Positions 1 to 8,581 are shown, counted from the first letter of the stretch. The stretch is DNA of 34,625 nucleotides from Dehalococcoidia bacterium (GCA_003552785.1 PUOQ01000064.1:1-34625); one strand, 5' to 3'. Notes: generated from the sequence alone by a model not told the origin. Numbers and translations are program-made.

Positions 1-1
1 A

Positions 2-166
2 GTGGTTTTCTCCTGGCCGGGAATGGGTACTCTTATTTATGATGCTATCGGCGCCCGGGACTATCCGCTGTTGCAATCCGCCTTTTTCATTATTGCAGTA
101 TGTGTGCTCGTTGCCAATTTTGTGGCCGATTTATTGTATAGCAAGCTGGACCCGAGGACCGGTTGA
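2..166 (+). CDS. ABC transporter permease (DppB/OppB-like), C-terminal part, truncated by window start
   Basis: Open frame from the window edge: VVFSWPGMGTLIYDAIGARDYPLLQSAFFIIAVCVLVANFVADLLYSKLDPRTG*, the typical C-terminus of DppB-type permeases; stop overlaps the start of the next permease. Confidence 0.85.
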   Translation: MVFSWPGMGTLIYDAIGARDYPLLQSAFFIIAVCVLVANFVADLLYSKLDPRTG

Positions 167-1005
167 TGAATCTGTTGCGGGCTGTAAAATCTAACAGCTT
201 GATCGCTACCGGAGCAGTAACTCTGGCGGTTTTGTTGCTTGTGGCTCTATTTGCGCCTTTTCTTGCACCCCATGACCCATGGCATTATTATCAGGCATTT
301 CTCCCACCTTCAATTGACCATTTGCTGGGCACCAACGATGTCGGTCAGGATATTTTTTCAGAACTTGTTTTTGCCGGCAGGGTGTCACTCTCGGTTGGGT
401 TTCTTGCAGCGCTTATTGCCACGTTTATCGGAGTTTCGGCAGGCACACTGGCCGGTTTCAGGCGCGGCATACTGGATAATATATTGATGGGGATGACTGA
501 CGTAGCTCTGGTTGTTCCTGCCTTGCCACTTATTATTCTTATTTCAGTATACATTGGGCCGGGGTTTTTTAATATTGCTCTGGTTATTGGGCTAATTTTA
601 TGGCCGGTGATGGCACGGGTTGTCCGTTCCCGGGTTTTAAGTCTGCGAGAATCCGGTTACGTAGAGTCTGCCAGGGCACTGGGAGCTGGAAACTGGTGGA
701 TAATGACTCGCCACGTTTTACCCAATGCATTACCGATCATAGCTGCAAAATTTGTATTAACCCTGGCTTCAGCCATGCTAATCGAAGCCTCAATAAGCTT
801 TCTGGGCCTCGGTGACCCTTCTGCAAAAAGTTGGGGCAGCATGCTGCATTATGCTTTTTCAAGAGGGGGCTTTATACGCGAAATGTGGTGGTGGTACCTG
901 CCTCCAGGGTTGCTTATAGGACTTTCAATTTTTGGGTTAAATTTAATTAACCTTGGGTTTGAAGACAAAGGGGACCCGCGCTTAAAAAGGATGCTTGAGA
1001 GATGA
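166..1005 (+). CDS. Dipeptide/oligopeptide/nickel ABC transporter permease (DppC-like)
   Basis: ORF; BPD-type permease with EAA-like loop (ARALGAGNWWIMTRHVLPNALPIIAAK); overlaps upstream stop (TTGATG). Confidence 0.9.
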   Translation: MNLLRAVKSNSLIATGAVTLAVLLLVALFAPFLAPHDPWHYYQAFLPPSIDHLLGTNDVGQDIFSELVFAGRVSLSVGFLAALIATFIGVSAGTLAGFRRGILDNILMGMTDVALVVPALPLIILISVYIGPGFFNIALVIGLILWPVMARVVRSRVLSLRESGYVESARALGAGNWWIMTRHVLPNALPIIAAKFVLTLASAMLIEASISFLGLGDPSAKSWGSMLHYAFSRGGFIREMWWWYLPPGLLIGLSIFGLNLINLGFEDKGDPRLKRMLER

Positions 1006-2012
1006 AAAACCTGCTTTGCGTAACAGGTTTACATGTAAACTTTGAAACTTCAACGGGAGCTGTCCGTGCAAACAGGGGAGTAAACCTGACGGTGGAAAAA
1101 CAGGAACGGCTGGGAGTCATGGGAGAAAGTGGCTGCGGTAAAACAGTTCTTATGCTTTCCCTGATGCGCCTGCAGCAACCCGGCGTAATAGCTAAAGGTT
1201 CAATAATATTTAACGGCCGTGACATTACCGGGTTGAGTGAAAATCAGATGCGTCATATAAGGGGCAGAGGTATTGCTCTTATCCCTCAGAACCATTCAAC
1301 CGCTCTGAATCCTGTGTATACAGTTGGACAGCAGCTGGGGGAGACAATTGGGCGGAGGCATGGTAGAACCGGCTTGTGGCAGATTATTAGGACAAGGCAA
1401 CCCGGATACGGCTCTCCGGCTTACAATGAAATTAAAGACCTGTTTAATCGCATGAATTTCGGGGATGAAAGGTTTTTTAAGAGGCTGCTGGATAGTTATC
1501 CGCATGAGTTGTCCGGTGGTATGCGCCAGCGTGTCCTGATCGGCATGGCTCTGCTGCTTGAACCGCAACTGGTAATTGCCGATGAACCTACAACTGCTCT
1601 GGACAGGGCTACCCGGCTCGAGATACTTGAACTGCTTGGTATGCTTGCCGGTAAAACCACCCTGATAGTTGTGAGTCACGAGGTTGATGCTATTAAAAGT
1701 ATTTGTAACCGGGTAGCGGTTATGTATGGCGGGCGAGTGGTCGAATTCGGTAAAACTTCAGCGGTTCTTTCAAGCCCAAAGCATCCATATACCCGGCTGC
1801 TTCTCAAGAGTCAGCAGTTCAAGCGAGGCGGGTCCATAAGCATAACTGCCGGGGCGCTTGACATGGTTACTTTTCCTTCCGGTTGCCCCTTCTACCCACT
1901 TTGCCCTCAAGTAATGCCGGTTTGTTCTCAGGTCGAGCCGGCTGAGGTAGCAACCGGTGAAGGGGTCGTTGCCTGCCATCTTTACCATGGAGGCAAAGAA
2001 TGCTGGAAGTAA
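1002..2012 (+). CDS. Dipeptide/oligopeptide ABC transporter ATPase (DppD-like)
   Basis: Walker A GESGCGKT, signature LSGGMRQR, Walker B LVIADEPTTALD, C-terminal Cys-rich oligo_HPY-like tail; ATGA overlap with upstream gene. Confidence 0.92.
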   Translation: MKNLLCVTGLHVNFETSTGAVRANRGVNLTVEKQERLGVMGESGCGKTVLMLSLMRLQQPGVIAKGSIIFNGRDITGLSENQMRHIRGRGIALIPQNHSTALNPVYTVGQQLGETIGRRHGRTGLWQIIRTRQPGYGSPAYNEIKDLFNRMNFGDERFFKRLLDSYPHELSGGMRQRVLIGMALLLEPQLVIADEPTTALDRATRLEILELLGMLAGKTTLIVVSHEVDAIKSICNRVAVMYGGRVVEFGKTSAVLSSPKHPYTRLLLKSQQFKRGGSISITAGALDMVTFPSGCPFYPLCPQVMPVCSQVEPAEVATGEGVVACHLYHGGKECWK

Positions 2013-2962
2013 GAAACTTAAGCAAGAACTTCACATTGGGCCATAATCTATTGGCCCGTCTTGGTCATTCGGATCAAATTATTCAGGCAGTCCGCAATGT
2101 TTCGTTTGGTGTAAAAAGGGGCGAGATATTCGGTATTGCAGGTAAAAGCGGATCAGGTAAAACAACGCTGGGTAAAACAATATTGAGGCTGCTTGAGCCG
2201 GACGGCGGCAGCGTTTTGTATAAAGGCAGTGAAATATTTAAATTCAGCCCAGGGGATCTGAAGCAATATCGCCGCCAGGTGCAGGTGGTTTTTCAGGATG
2301 CAGATTCAACCCTGAACCCGCGCCAGAGTCTGTATTCGGCTCTGGAAGAACCGCTGCTGATTCACTGCGTGGGTGCCAAAAAACAAAGGCAGAAGGCCAT
2401 AAGCAAGGCGCTTGAGCAGGTTAATCTGCCTTATTCGCTTACAGGGCGCTATCCTTCGGAGCTTTCCGGCGGGCAGCGCCGCCGCGCGGCCCTGGCAAGG
2501 GCGCTGGTACTGGAGCCGGAATTAATCATTGCCGATGAGCCCAATACAGGCCTGGATCCGGTAGTTTCGGCTCAGGTGCTTGCCCTGTTACTTGAATTGA
2601 ACCGGCAACATAATCTGAGCCTCATATTAATCTCGCACGATTTAGCCGCAATTAATTACCTCAGCAACCGGGTTGCAGTTATGTATGGCGGGAAAATTGT
2701 GGAGATGATAGACGGGAGCATGTTTGAATTCTTTTCTCGTCATCCCTATACACGCTTTTTGCAGGGCTTTAATGGCGATGTAATTTTGCAAAACGGGGTT
2801 TGTGATGTTCATGCAAAAAGCAGGGTTTCAGATGAAGGTTGTGTTTATGTTGCCTGCTGCCCGGAAGCCCGGGATGAGTGTTTTAAAGCCAGCCCGGAAT
2901 TAACCCGGGTAGCTTTCGGGCACCTGGTTGCCTGTCACAGGGTTCACGGTCCGGGGAGGTAA
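2000..2962 (+). CDS. Dipeptide/oligopeptide ABC transporter ATPase (DppF-like)
   Basis: Walker A GKSGSGKT, signature LSGGQRRR, Walker B LIIADEPNTGLD; overlaps upstream ATPase gene. Confidence 0.92.
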   Translation: MLEVRNLSKNFTLGHNLLARLGHSDQIIQAVRNVSFGVKRGEIFGIAGKSGSGKTTLGKTILRLLEPDGGSVLYKGSEIFKFSPGDLKQYRRQVQVVFQDADSTLNPRQSLYSALEEPLLIHCVGAKKQRQKAISKALEQVNLPYSLTGRYPSELSGGQRRRAALARALVLEPELIIADEPNTGLDPVVSAQVLALLLELNRQHNLSLILISHDLAAINYLSNRVAVMYGGKIVEMIDGSMFEFFSRHPYTRFLQGFNGDVILQNGVCDVHAKSRVSDEGCVYVACCPEARDECFKASPELTRVAFGHLVACHRVHGPGR

Positions 2963-3050
2963 AGATGCTTCATGTAACAATTAAATAATGGTTTTTCGCA
3001 GGGGTTATTTTTGATATGTAAACATAATTTATTGCCTGGCAAGAACACTA

Positions 3051-4394
3051 TTATTTTCTTTTGGTCCATTTCACATTATCATCAATCTGGCTAACATTGA
3101 AGCGCAGTAAATCCATAACTTCCTCCTGCCACTGTTTATTTGAAGAATATATTACCCGGCCTATAAACAGGTCTCGCAGGATCCTCAGGGATGGTATTTG
3201 CTGTAATGCTTCCCGGTATTTACGATAGCGTGGCTCCCGCAGCCTTTCCTCTGGAAGGTAGACAGGCTCGCGCCTGAAATTTATTGCCTGCATGCAGCGG
3301 TTTACATATTTTACAAAGGTTTCTACTGCGCTTTCCAGGTTTTGCGGGCACTGATAGAAAGCATAGTCGCTGCGGCTGACAATCCGAAAAAAATAGGTAG
3401 CTTTACTTCCACCCTTGCCGCTTACTGCTTCCATAGCTATGGCGTTGCCCGGCTCCGAGTGGTTGGTGGAATAAATGGGTATAAGCAGCCATATGTATTC
3501 CCCTCCCCCAATCTTACCCATCAGGCCCTTTTTTATGCCTGCATATATTTCGTTTTCTTGAGCTATAGATGTCAGGAAATTGTACTTTTCTTTTATGCCC
3601 GTTTGAGCCAGCTTTTTTTCAAGCTCCGACCAGAGGTTCGGAGATACGCCTTCGATTTCTGAGCGTTTTACAGCTTTACCCTCTTTCATTAAACGTGAAG
3701 CTTTACGTATAACCGTTGGGCTTATCCCTGGCAATAACTCGCCCAGGGTGCATTGTACTTTAAAATAAAGCTCTTCCATTGCCCTGGAAAGCTCTTGTAA
3801 AAGCAGGTCAAATTGCTGGCCCAACATGGAAAAAATATACTTTTCGCCCCAGTCGGTAAATATGCTTAATTTGCAACCCTTGCTTTTAAATTCAAAAATT
3901 TCACCATATGACAACCTGACGATTTCCCCTGTACCGGGCAGTATAACAACGGAGCTGTCATAAATTCTGATTTCGCTTTTTCCAATAATATGCTCTTTAC
4001 CTTCATCGTTTATAAACGTCACCTGCCCCGCAATGCCCGGCATTTTCAAGTTTTCGTTTACCAGTAAATCCTTTAAAAGCACTTCGTTGCGCAAACCTGA
4101 AAGTACTCTTAAAAAGTCATCATAGCGATACTCCAGGTTAAAAAGTGAAAGGGTTTCCCCGGAAGTGCAAGTCAGTTTCGCTTTGTAATCCTGCCTGTAA
4201 ACTTTGATAATATCACGGTACTGCAGGTGGAGGACCTCTTTACGGGCCTGGATTATAGAAATTCCCTCTTCCGTCAGCCGCGCAATAGCTTCTCCGCTTG
4301 TTATGTCTTCACCGTATATATCAGAAAGCAGGTAGCTAACCGGGCACTCGAATTTATTGTCGGCTTTTGTTTCTTTGTGGATTTTATCGTTCAT
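3051..4394 (-). CDS. Hypothetical protein, 447 aa, no recognised family
   Basis: Long uninterrupted ORF on the minus strand, convergent with the ABC operon; predicted soluble, mixed alpha/beta. Confidence 0.75.
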   Translation of the reverse strand: MNDKIHKETKADNKFECPVSYLLSDIYGEDITSGEAIARLTEEGISIIQARKEVLHLQYRDIIKVYRQDYKAKLTCTSGETLSLFNLEYRYDDFLRVLSGLRNEVLLKDLLVNENLKMPGIAGQVTFINDEGKEHIIGKSEIRIYDSSVVILPGTGEIVRLSYGEIFEFKSKGCKLSIFTDWGEKYIFSMLGQQFDLLLQELSRAMEELYFKVQCTLGELLPGISPTVIRKASRLMKEGKAVKRSEIEGVSPNLWSELEKKLAQTGIKEKYNFLTSIAQENEIYAGIKKGLMGKIGGGEYIWLLIPIYSTNHSEPGNAIAMEAVSGKGGSKATYFFRIVSRSDYAFYQCPQNLESAVETFVKYVNRCMQAINFRREPVYLPEERLREPRYRKYREALQQIPSLRILRDLFIGRVIYSSNKQWQEEVMDLLRFNVSQIDDNVKWTKRK

Positions 4395-4677
4395 TATGGT
4401 GTGTTTGAACTAAATTCTGAGGTGTATTTTGGCATGGAAAGCAACGTTTTACAGGGTATTCTACAACCAGAGGCAAACCGTTGCAAGAAAGTGATGCTGG
4501 CTATAAAATACCAAAAAAAGAAAGTGTTTGTGCTGGAACCCGGTTAAAAACTTTCCTTAAAAGACTCTTTGTTGGATTATAAATGCAAATTCTTAAAACA
4601 AAATAATTAAATTTGTGCTTATGTTATATAATTAAGGTAAAGGATTGAGTCCTGGCAGGGAGATAATATTTGAGAGT

Positions 4678-4911
4678 ATGGGTGGCATGGAGAACCTTGG
4701 CAAAATTCTCATAATTACCGGGGCGGTGATTGCCGTAATGGGTTTGATATTTTTGTTCTGGAACAAGGTACCGTTTCTGGGAAAATTACCGGGCGACATC
4801 TTTTTTCATAGAGGAAGCTTCCAAATAATATTTCCTGTGGCTACCTTCCTTCTAATCAGCCTTGTTTTAACAGTCATAATTAACCTTGTCATATGGTTTT
4901 CCGGAAGGTAA
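4678..4911 (+). CDS. DUF2905 family small membrane protein
   Basis: MGGMENLGKILIITGAVIAVMGLIFLFWNKVPFLGKLPGDIFFHRGSFQIIFPVATFLLISLVLT matches the DUF2905 pattern (LGKLPGDI, two TM helices). Start could be 4678 or 4687. Confidence 0.85.
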   Translation: MGGMENLGKILIITGAVIAVMGLIFLFWNKVPFLGKLPGDIFFHRGSFQIIFPVATFLLISLVLTVIINLVIWFSGR

Positions 4912-5231
4912 AACGAGATAAATCCGGAATCTAGATTTTGTTTTTCAACAATTTAGCAGCAGAGTTTAGTTTAATGCCCTTACATCCTTAACTTCACTTT
5001 ATATCCTTAATTTCACTGGCCGCCGGGAATATCAGGCCTGGTGCCCCGCTTAATCTGCAGGGCAGTTAAGTTTGGCGGTAAAAAGTTTTTGCCCAAATTA
5101 TAAGTTTTTAAAAGATAATTGCCAAAGCTTGTTTCAAGTGTGATACAATTACGAAAATTTTTAACTGCTCAGTCCGGGTTTTTGCCGGGCAGCTTTACTT
5201 TTCTAAGGCAGCGGTAAAAAAGGAGAATGTG

Positions 5232-6071
5232 ATGAAGGTTCAGGTTGTTACAGACAGCACCTCTGACATCCCGCAGGAAGTGGCAAAGCAGATGGGCATC
5301 ATAGTGGTGCCGGTCCATTTGAGGTTTGGCAACAAAGATTACCTTGACGGAGTGGATATTCAAACTAATGAGTTTTATTCAATGCTGGCCTCTTCTGCCG
5401 ACCATCCGGCGACTTCTCAGCCCAACCCGGAAGATTTCTCGTCTGTTTATCGTGAGTACTGCGGGGCAACCGGTGGCATTGTTTCCATTCATGTATCATC
5501 TAAAATCAGCGGCACCTTTAATTCAGCAGTGATGGCAAAAAATACACTAAAAAGCCAGTGTCCGATTGAAGTTGTAGACTCCAAATTCAATTCAGCCGGT
5601 CTTGGGCTGGTGGTTATGGCCGCAGCAAGGGCAGCCAGGGCTGGTGCGAGTGTTGAACAGGTGGCGAATGAAGCCAGGGAGGCCGTTGGTAAAGTAGGTA
5701 TGTTTGGCATGTTTGAAACCATGAAATACCTGGCGCGAAGCGGCAGGGTGAATAAAACCATAGCTACTGCCTCCCGAATACTTAATGTTATGCCCCTTCT
5801 TACATTTCATGATGGGGAAATTGTCCGTGGCGGATTGGTACGTACTGTCAACAAAGGCATGGACAGGATTTATGATTACGTTAGAAGAAATATTCCTATA
5901 AGTGAGCTTGTCATAGTCCATAGCAAAGTAGCCGACCGGGCGGTCCTGCTAAAAAAGCGGTTGAGTGAATTCATAGAAGAAGAAAAAATTTCTATAGATG
6001 AACTGGGTCCCAGTCTGGGAGTGCATGGCGGCCCCGGCGTATTACTGGCAGCTATAAGAAGGGCTGAATAA
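5232..6071 (+). CDS. DegV family protein (fatty-acid-binding fold)
   Basis: VTDSTSDIPQEVA, ISGTFNSAVMA and MFGMFETMKYLARSGRV motifs of DegV; RBS AAAAAGGAG upstream of ATG. Confidence 0.92.
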   Translation: MKVQVVTDSTSDIPQEVAKQMGIIVVPVHLRFGNKDYLDGVDIQTNEFYSMLASSADHPATSQPNPEDFSSVYREYCGATGGIVSIHVSSKISGTFNSAVMAKNTLKSQCPIEVVDSKFNSAGLGLVVMAAARAARAGASVEQVANEAREAVGKVGMFGMFETMKYLARSGRVNKTIATASRILNVMPLLTFHDGEIVRGGLVRTVNKGMDRIYDYVRRNIPISELVIVHSKVADRAVLLKKRLSEFIEEEKISIDELGPSLGVHGGPGVLLAAIRRAE

Positions 6072-6095
6072 ATAACAGTAATTAAGGTAGTAGCA

Positions 6096-6635
6096 ATGAT
6101 GGAAATAGAACAGTTAATTTTACTGGCAATTAATATTGTGGGCGGTATAGCGGTTATTAGTAGCTATGTTCTGTGCCTGAAATCTCAGGAGGGTGGAGCC
6201 GATGCACTGTGGGGCGGTGTGCCTCAAAAAATCCGCCCGGCCTATGGTATTTCAATGATTATTGCTGCACTGGGTTATTTTGCCTTTCTGTCTTATATTT
6301 TTTTCCAACTTGAACCTGCTACAGTAACCATAGCCGGTACATTCAGTTACAATATTTTTTATGCCGTTTTTGTTTTAATTCTTTTACCTTCCGCACTTTG
6401 GATGCCACTTACCAGCAAGTACGTAGACAGGCCAGCTGCGTTAAAATGGGTTGGTGTGCGCCTGGTTTTGTTTATTGTTGGCCTGGCCTCGATCGGGTTA
6501 GTCTGGACCTTGTTAAGCCTGGACGGCATTCAGAGAGATTTCTACCTGTGGCTTGCAGTTGCCGGCAGCGGCTATTTCGCATTCCACACCATGGTTCTTG
6601 ATGCCATAATCTGGGCCGCTCTATTTAAGAAATAA
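6096..6635 (+). CDS. Hypothetical multi-pass membrane protein (paralog of the 7634..8170 product)
   Basis: ORF, 179 aa, about five hydrophobic segments; shares GADALWGGVP, GYFAFL, LLPSALWMPLT and FHTxVLDAxIW with the minus-strand paralog. Confidence 0.8.
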   Translation: MMEIEQLILLAINIVGGIAVISSYVLCLKSQEGGADALWGGVPQKIRPAYGISMIIAALGYFAFLSYIFFQLEPATVTIAGTFSYNIFYAVFVLILLPSALWMPLTSKYVDRPAALKWVGVRLVLFIVGLASIGLVWTLLSLDGIQRDFYLWLAVAGSGYFAFHTMVLDAIIWAALFKK

Positions 6636-6668
6636 CCTTTATTCTCCGTAGTAGCATAGGGTTAAAAA

Positions 6669-6700
6669 GGGCAGACTGGTAGCGATCTACCAGTCTGCCC
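6669..6700 (-). terminator. Rho-independent terminator for the minus-strand lipoprotein gene
   Basis: Perfect 14-bp inverted repeat GGGCAGACTGGTAG-N4-CTACCAGTCTGCCC; read on the minus strand it is followed immediately by TTTTTAAC. Confidence 0.85.
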
Positions 6701-6719
6701 GATTACAGGGTAAGTGCCG

Positions 6720-7133
6720 TTATCCGTTTCCCTGATCGCTGATGAGTTCCTGCGCCAGCATATCCCACACACCGTCCATTACGGCACTTATTACTTGGCC
6801 CTGCTCTATTGTGACCATTGCTTCATGGGGCGTTATTACCTCCAGTAACATCTGTCCGGTCCTGTCGCCATAGCCGTATTGACGGCTTTCAAATTCAAAA
6901 ACAAAAGTCCAGGCATTTTCAATATCGGGGTAAAGTGTCTCCGTAAGCACCAGAGTCTCCTCCATGCCATCAAAAGCAAATGTTGGGCTTTGCCTGACAA
7001 ACTGCTCTGCTTTTTGCCTGGCCTTTCCTTCGGTGAGGGCGTCCTGTCCGCTGGCGACCTGGCTTGAGCAGGCTGTTGCCATCAGCGGGAGTATTACCAT
7101 AGACGAGATAAGTATGTATTTGAAACCTTTCAT
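6720..7133 (-). CDS. Small predicted lipoprotein, unknown function
   Basis: MKGFKYILISSMVILPLMATACSSQ: lipobox-like ATAC followed by SSQ; strong terminator just downstream. Confidence 0.7.
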   Translation of the reverse strand: MKGFKYILISSMVILPLMATACSSQVASGQDALTEGKARQKAEQFVRQSPTFAFDGMEETLVLTETLYPDIENAWTFVFEFESRQYGYGDRTGQMLLEVITPHEAMVTIEQGQVISAVMDGVWDMLAQELISDQGNG

Positions 7134-7251
7134 TTATGTATCCCTCCGATTATTCACATTCAATAATATTAACGCTCAAAATCGTTAAGGGATAGCAGTT
7201 CCCGGTGTCAATCTAGAATGTTTTCTTTTTAAACATTAAATTTACGGCTGA

Positions 7252-7599
7252 CTAGACGCCTGCTTCTTTTTCAAGGTAGCTGGCACTGGCTCCGAAGTGG
7301 ACATTTCCATTTATTATTACCACCGGCCGGCGAACCAGGCGTGGCTCTTTAAGCATAAGCTCAATAAGTTCTTCATCGCTTAGCTTTTCTTTATCGAGGC
7401 CGAGCTTTTTATAGGCAGGGCTTTTAAAATTAAACATTTCTTCTGGTGAGTTGGTTTTCAGTATGGAAGTTATTTCATCCCGGGAGAACTTGTTCTTGAA
7501 AAAATCCCTTTCATCCAGATTGTAACCCTTTTGCAAAAGAAACTCTTTTGCTTTACGGCAGGTATTTCATTTTGTCCAGCAATAGAAATGGATTTTCAT
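7252..7599 (-). CDS. ArsC/Spx-family (YusI-like) thioredoxin-fold reductase, predicted selenoprotein with in-frame TGA (Sec) at codon 11
   Basis: Minus strand from ATG 7599: MKIHFYCWTK[TGA]NTCRKAKEFLLQKGYNLDERDFFKNKFSRDEITSILKTNSPEEMFNFKS...PVVIINGNVHFG. Aligns to the ArsC-family pattern FYxYPKCGTCRKAKKWLxxxG (from memory of the family) with TGA at the first Cys of CxxC; RBS (AAGGAG) precedes ATG 7599; SECIS-like hairpin follows TGA. The ORF track begins only at 7536. Confidence 0.85.
7533..7551 (-). promoter_or_regulatory. Candidate bacterial SECIS element (hairpin downstream of TGA at 7569..7567)
   Basis: Minus-strand GCAAAAG-AGUUU-CUUUUGC: perfect 7-bp stem, 5-nt loop with G at loop position 2; loop begins 22 nt after the UGA. 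Confidence 0.65.
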
Positions 7600-7633
7600 A
7601 ATTACTCCTTTTAATTAACAAATTATTTTGGCT

Positions 7634-8170
7634 TTATTGAAGAAACAACACCGGCCATATAACTGCGTCCAGCACCAGGGTATGAAAAGTAAAATAAGCA
7701 CTGCCTGCAATAGCAAGCCAGCGAGATAGGCCCGGGTAAACCGGGCGCAACTTAAGAATAGCCATTAGCAGGCAGAGAGAACCTATGCCAACCATTGCCA
7801 GCACCAGGACTACCCCTGCAAAGTAGAATGGTCCAGGGTTTGCCAGGTACAGATTGGTAAGCGGCATCCAGAGTGCAGAGGGAAGCAGTATTGCAATAAA
7901 AATCAGGTGAAAAACCCCGTAGCTGAATGCGTTTACAGCCCCGGTACCAGCCAGGTTTATTTTTACCAGTATATAATATAAAAATGCGAAATACCCGGCA
8001 GCAGCAATGAACATGGAAACAGTGTAGACAACCCTTATATTTTCAGGCACTCCTCCCCAAAGGGCATCAGCCCCGGCTGGCTGAGCATTAATACCAAAGA
8101 TGTAACTGCCGATAACTGAAACACCTCCTATAATGTTGATGCATAACAGGATAATTTTGCTTTTAACCAA
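7634..8170 (-). CDS. Hypothetical multi-pass membrane protein (paralog of the 6096..6635 product)
   Basis: ORF; TTG start at 8170 preceded by GAGGGG gives 178 aa, matching the 179-aa paralog; shared GADALWGGVPxxIR, LLPSALWMPLT, FHTLVLDAVIW. Confidence 0.8.
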   Translation of the reverse strand: MVKSKIILLCINIIGGVSVIGSYIFGINAQPAGADALWGGVPENIRVVYTVSMFIAAAGYFAFLYYILVKINLAGTGAVNAFSYGVFHLIFIAILLPSALWMPLTNLYLANPGPFYFAGVVLVLAMVGIGSLCLLMAILKLRPVYPGLSRWLAIAGSAYFTFHTLVLDAVIWPVLFLQ

Positions 8171-8539
8171 AATAATTCCCCTCAAATTTTGTAGAATAAT
8201 ACCATTTTTCCAGTAAAAAGTTCGCATTATCACCAATCTTAACGGCTGATAGTCAGTAACTCACTACCGCTTAAGGATTCAAGCCATTTATGCACCTGTT
8301 CCCGATGGCCTGCATTGTAAAATACTACGGGTTGCATGGCCTGGCAAAAACTGTTTGAAATCTGTCTTTTAAGACCTGCTGGTTAATCTCAGGATCCCTA
8401 TATGTAAAGGCGCAGTGGTTGAAATTATAACTATACTTTAGCAATAGTTGCTAGCAGCCAATGTTTTTTGGTAGACTTCGAAAAATTTTAAGACCTGCAT
8501 TTTTTGATGTACTTTACTCCGGACAAGCAATAAGCGTAA

Positions 8540-8581
8540 AAACAGGTGGCCTTGGAGTCGATGCACTTTGGCCACCTGTTT
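8540..8581. promoter_or_regulatory. Perfect 12-bp inverted repeat in the leader of the DUF485/symporter operon
   Basis: AAACAGGTGGCC - 18 nt - GGCCACCTGTTT, about 30 bp before the ATG at 8610. Confidence 0.5.

Noticed and set aside
1296-1679. Antisense ORF 1296..1679 (-) and many other short ORFs opposite to long genes
   Set aside because: They overlap strongly supported genes with clear family motifs, lack RBS and show no recognisable domain; shadow ORFs.
4434-4547. Possible 37-aa ORF (MESNVLQGILQPEANRCKK...) upstream of the DUF2905 gene
   Set aside because: No clear RBS, no recognisable family; most likely non-coding intergenic sequence.
7252-7536. ArsC-like gene taken as a short ORF starting at TTG 7536, or as a pseudogene disrupted by a stop
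   Set aside because: The TTG lacks an RBS and would remove the catalytic motif; coding similarity and a good RBS/ATG continue upstream through the single TGA, which sits exactly at the catalytic Cys position with a SECIS-like hairpin after it.
7533-7551. Hairpin as a Rho-independent terminator
   Set aside because: It lies within the coding sequence near the gene start, has no following U-run, and is correctly placed for a SECIS.
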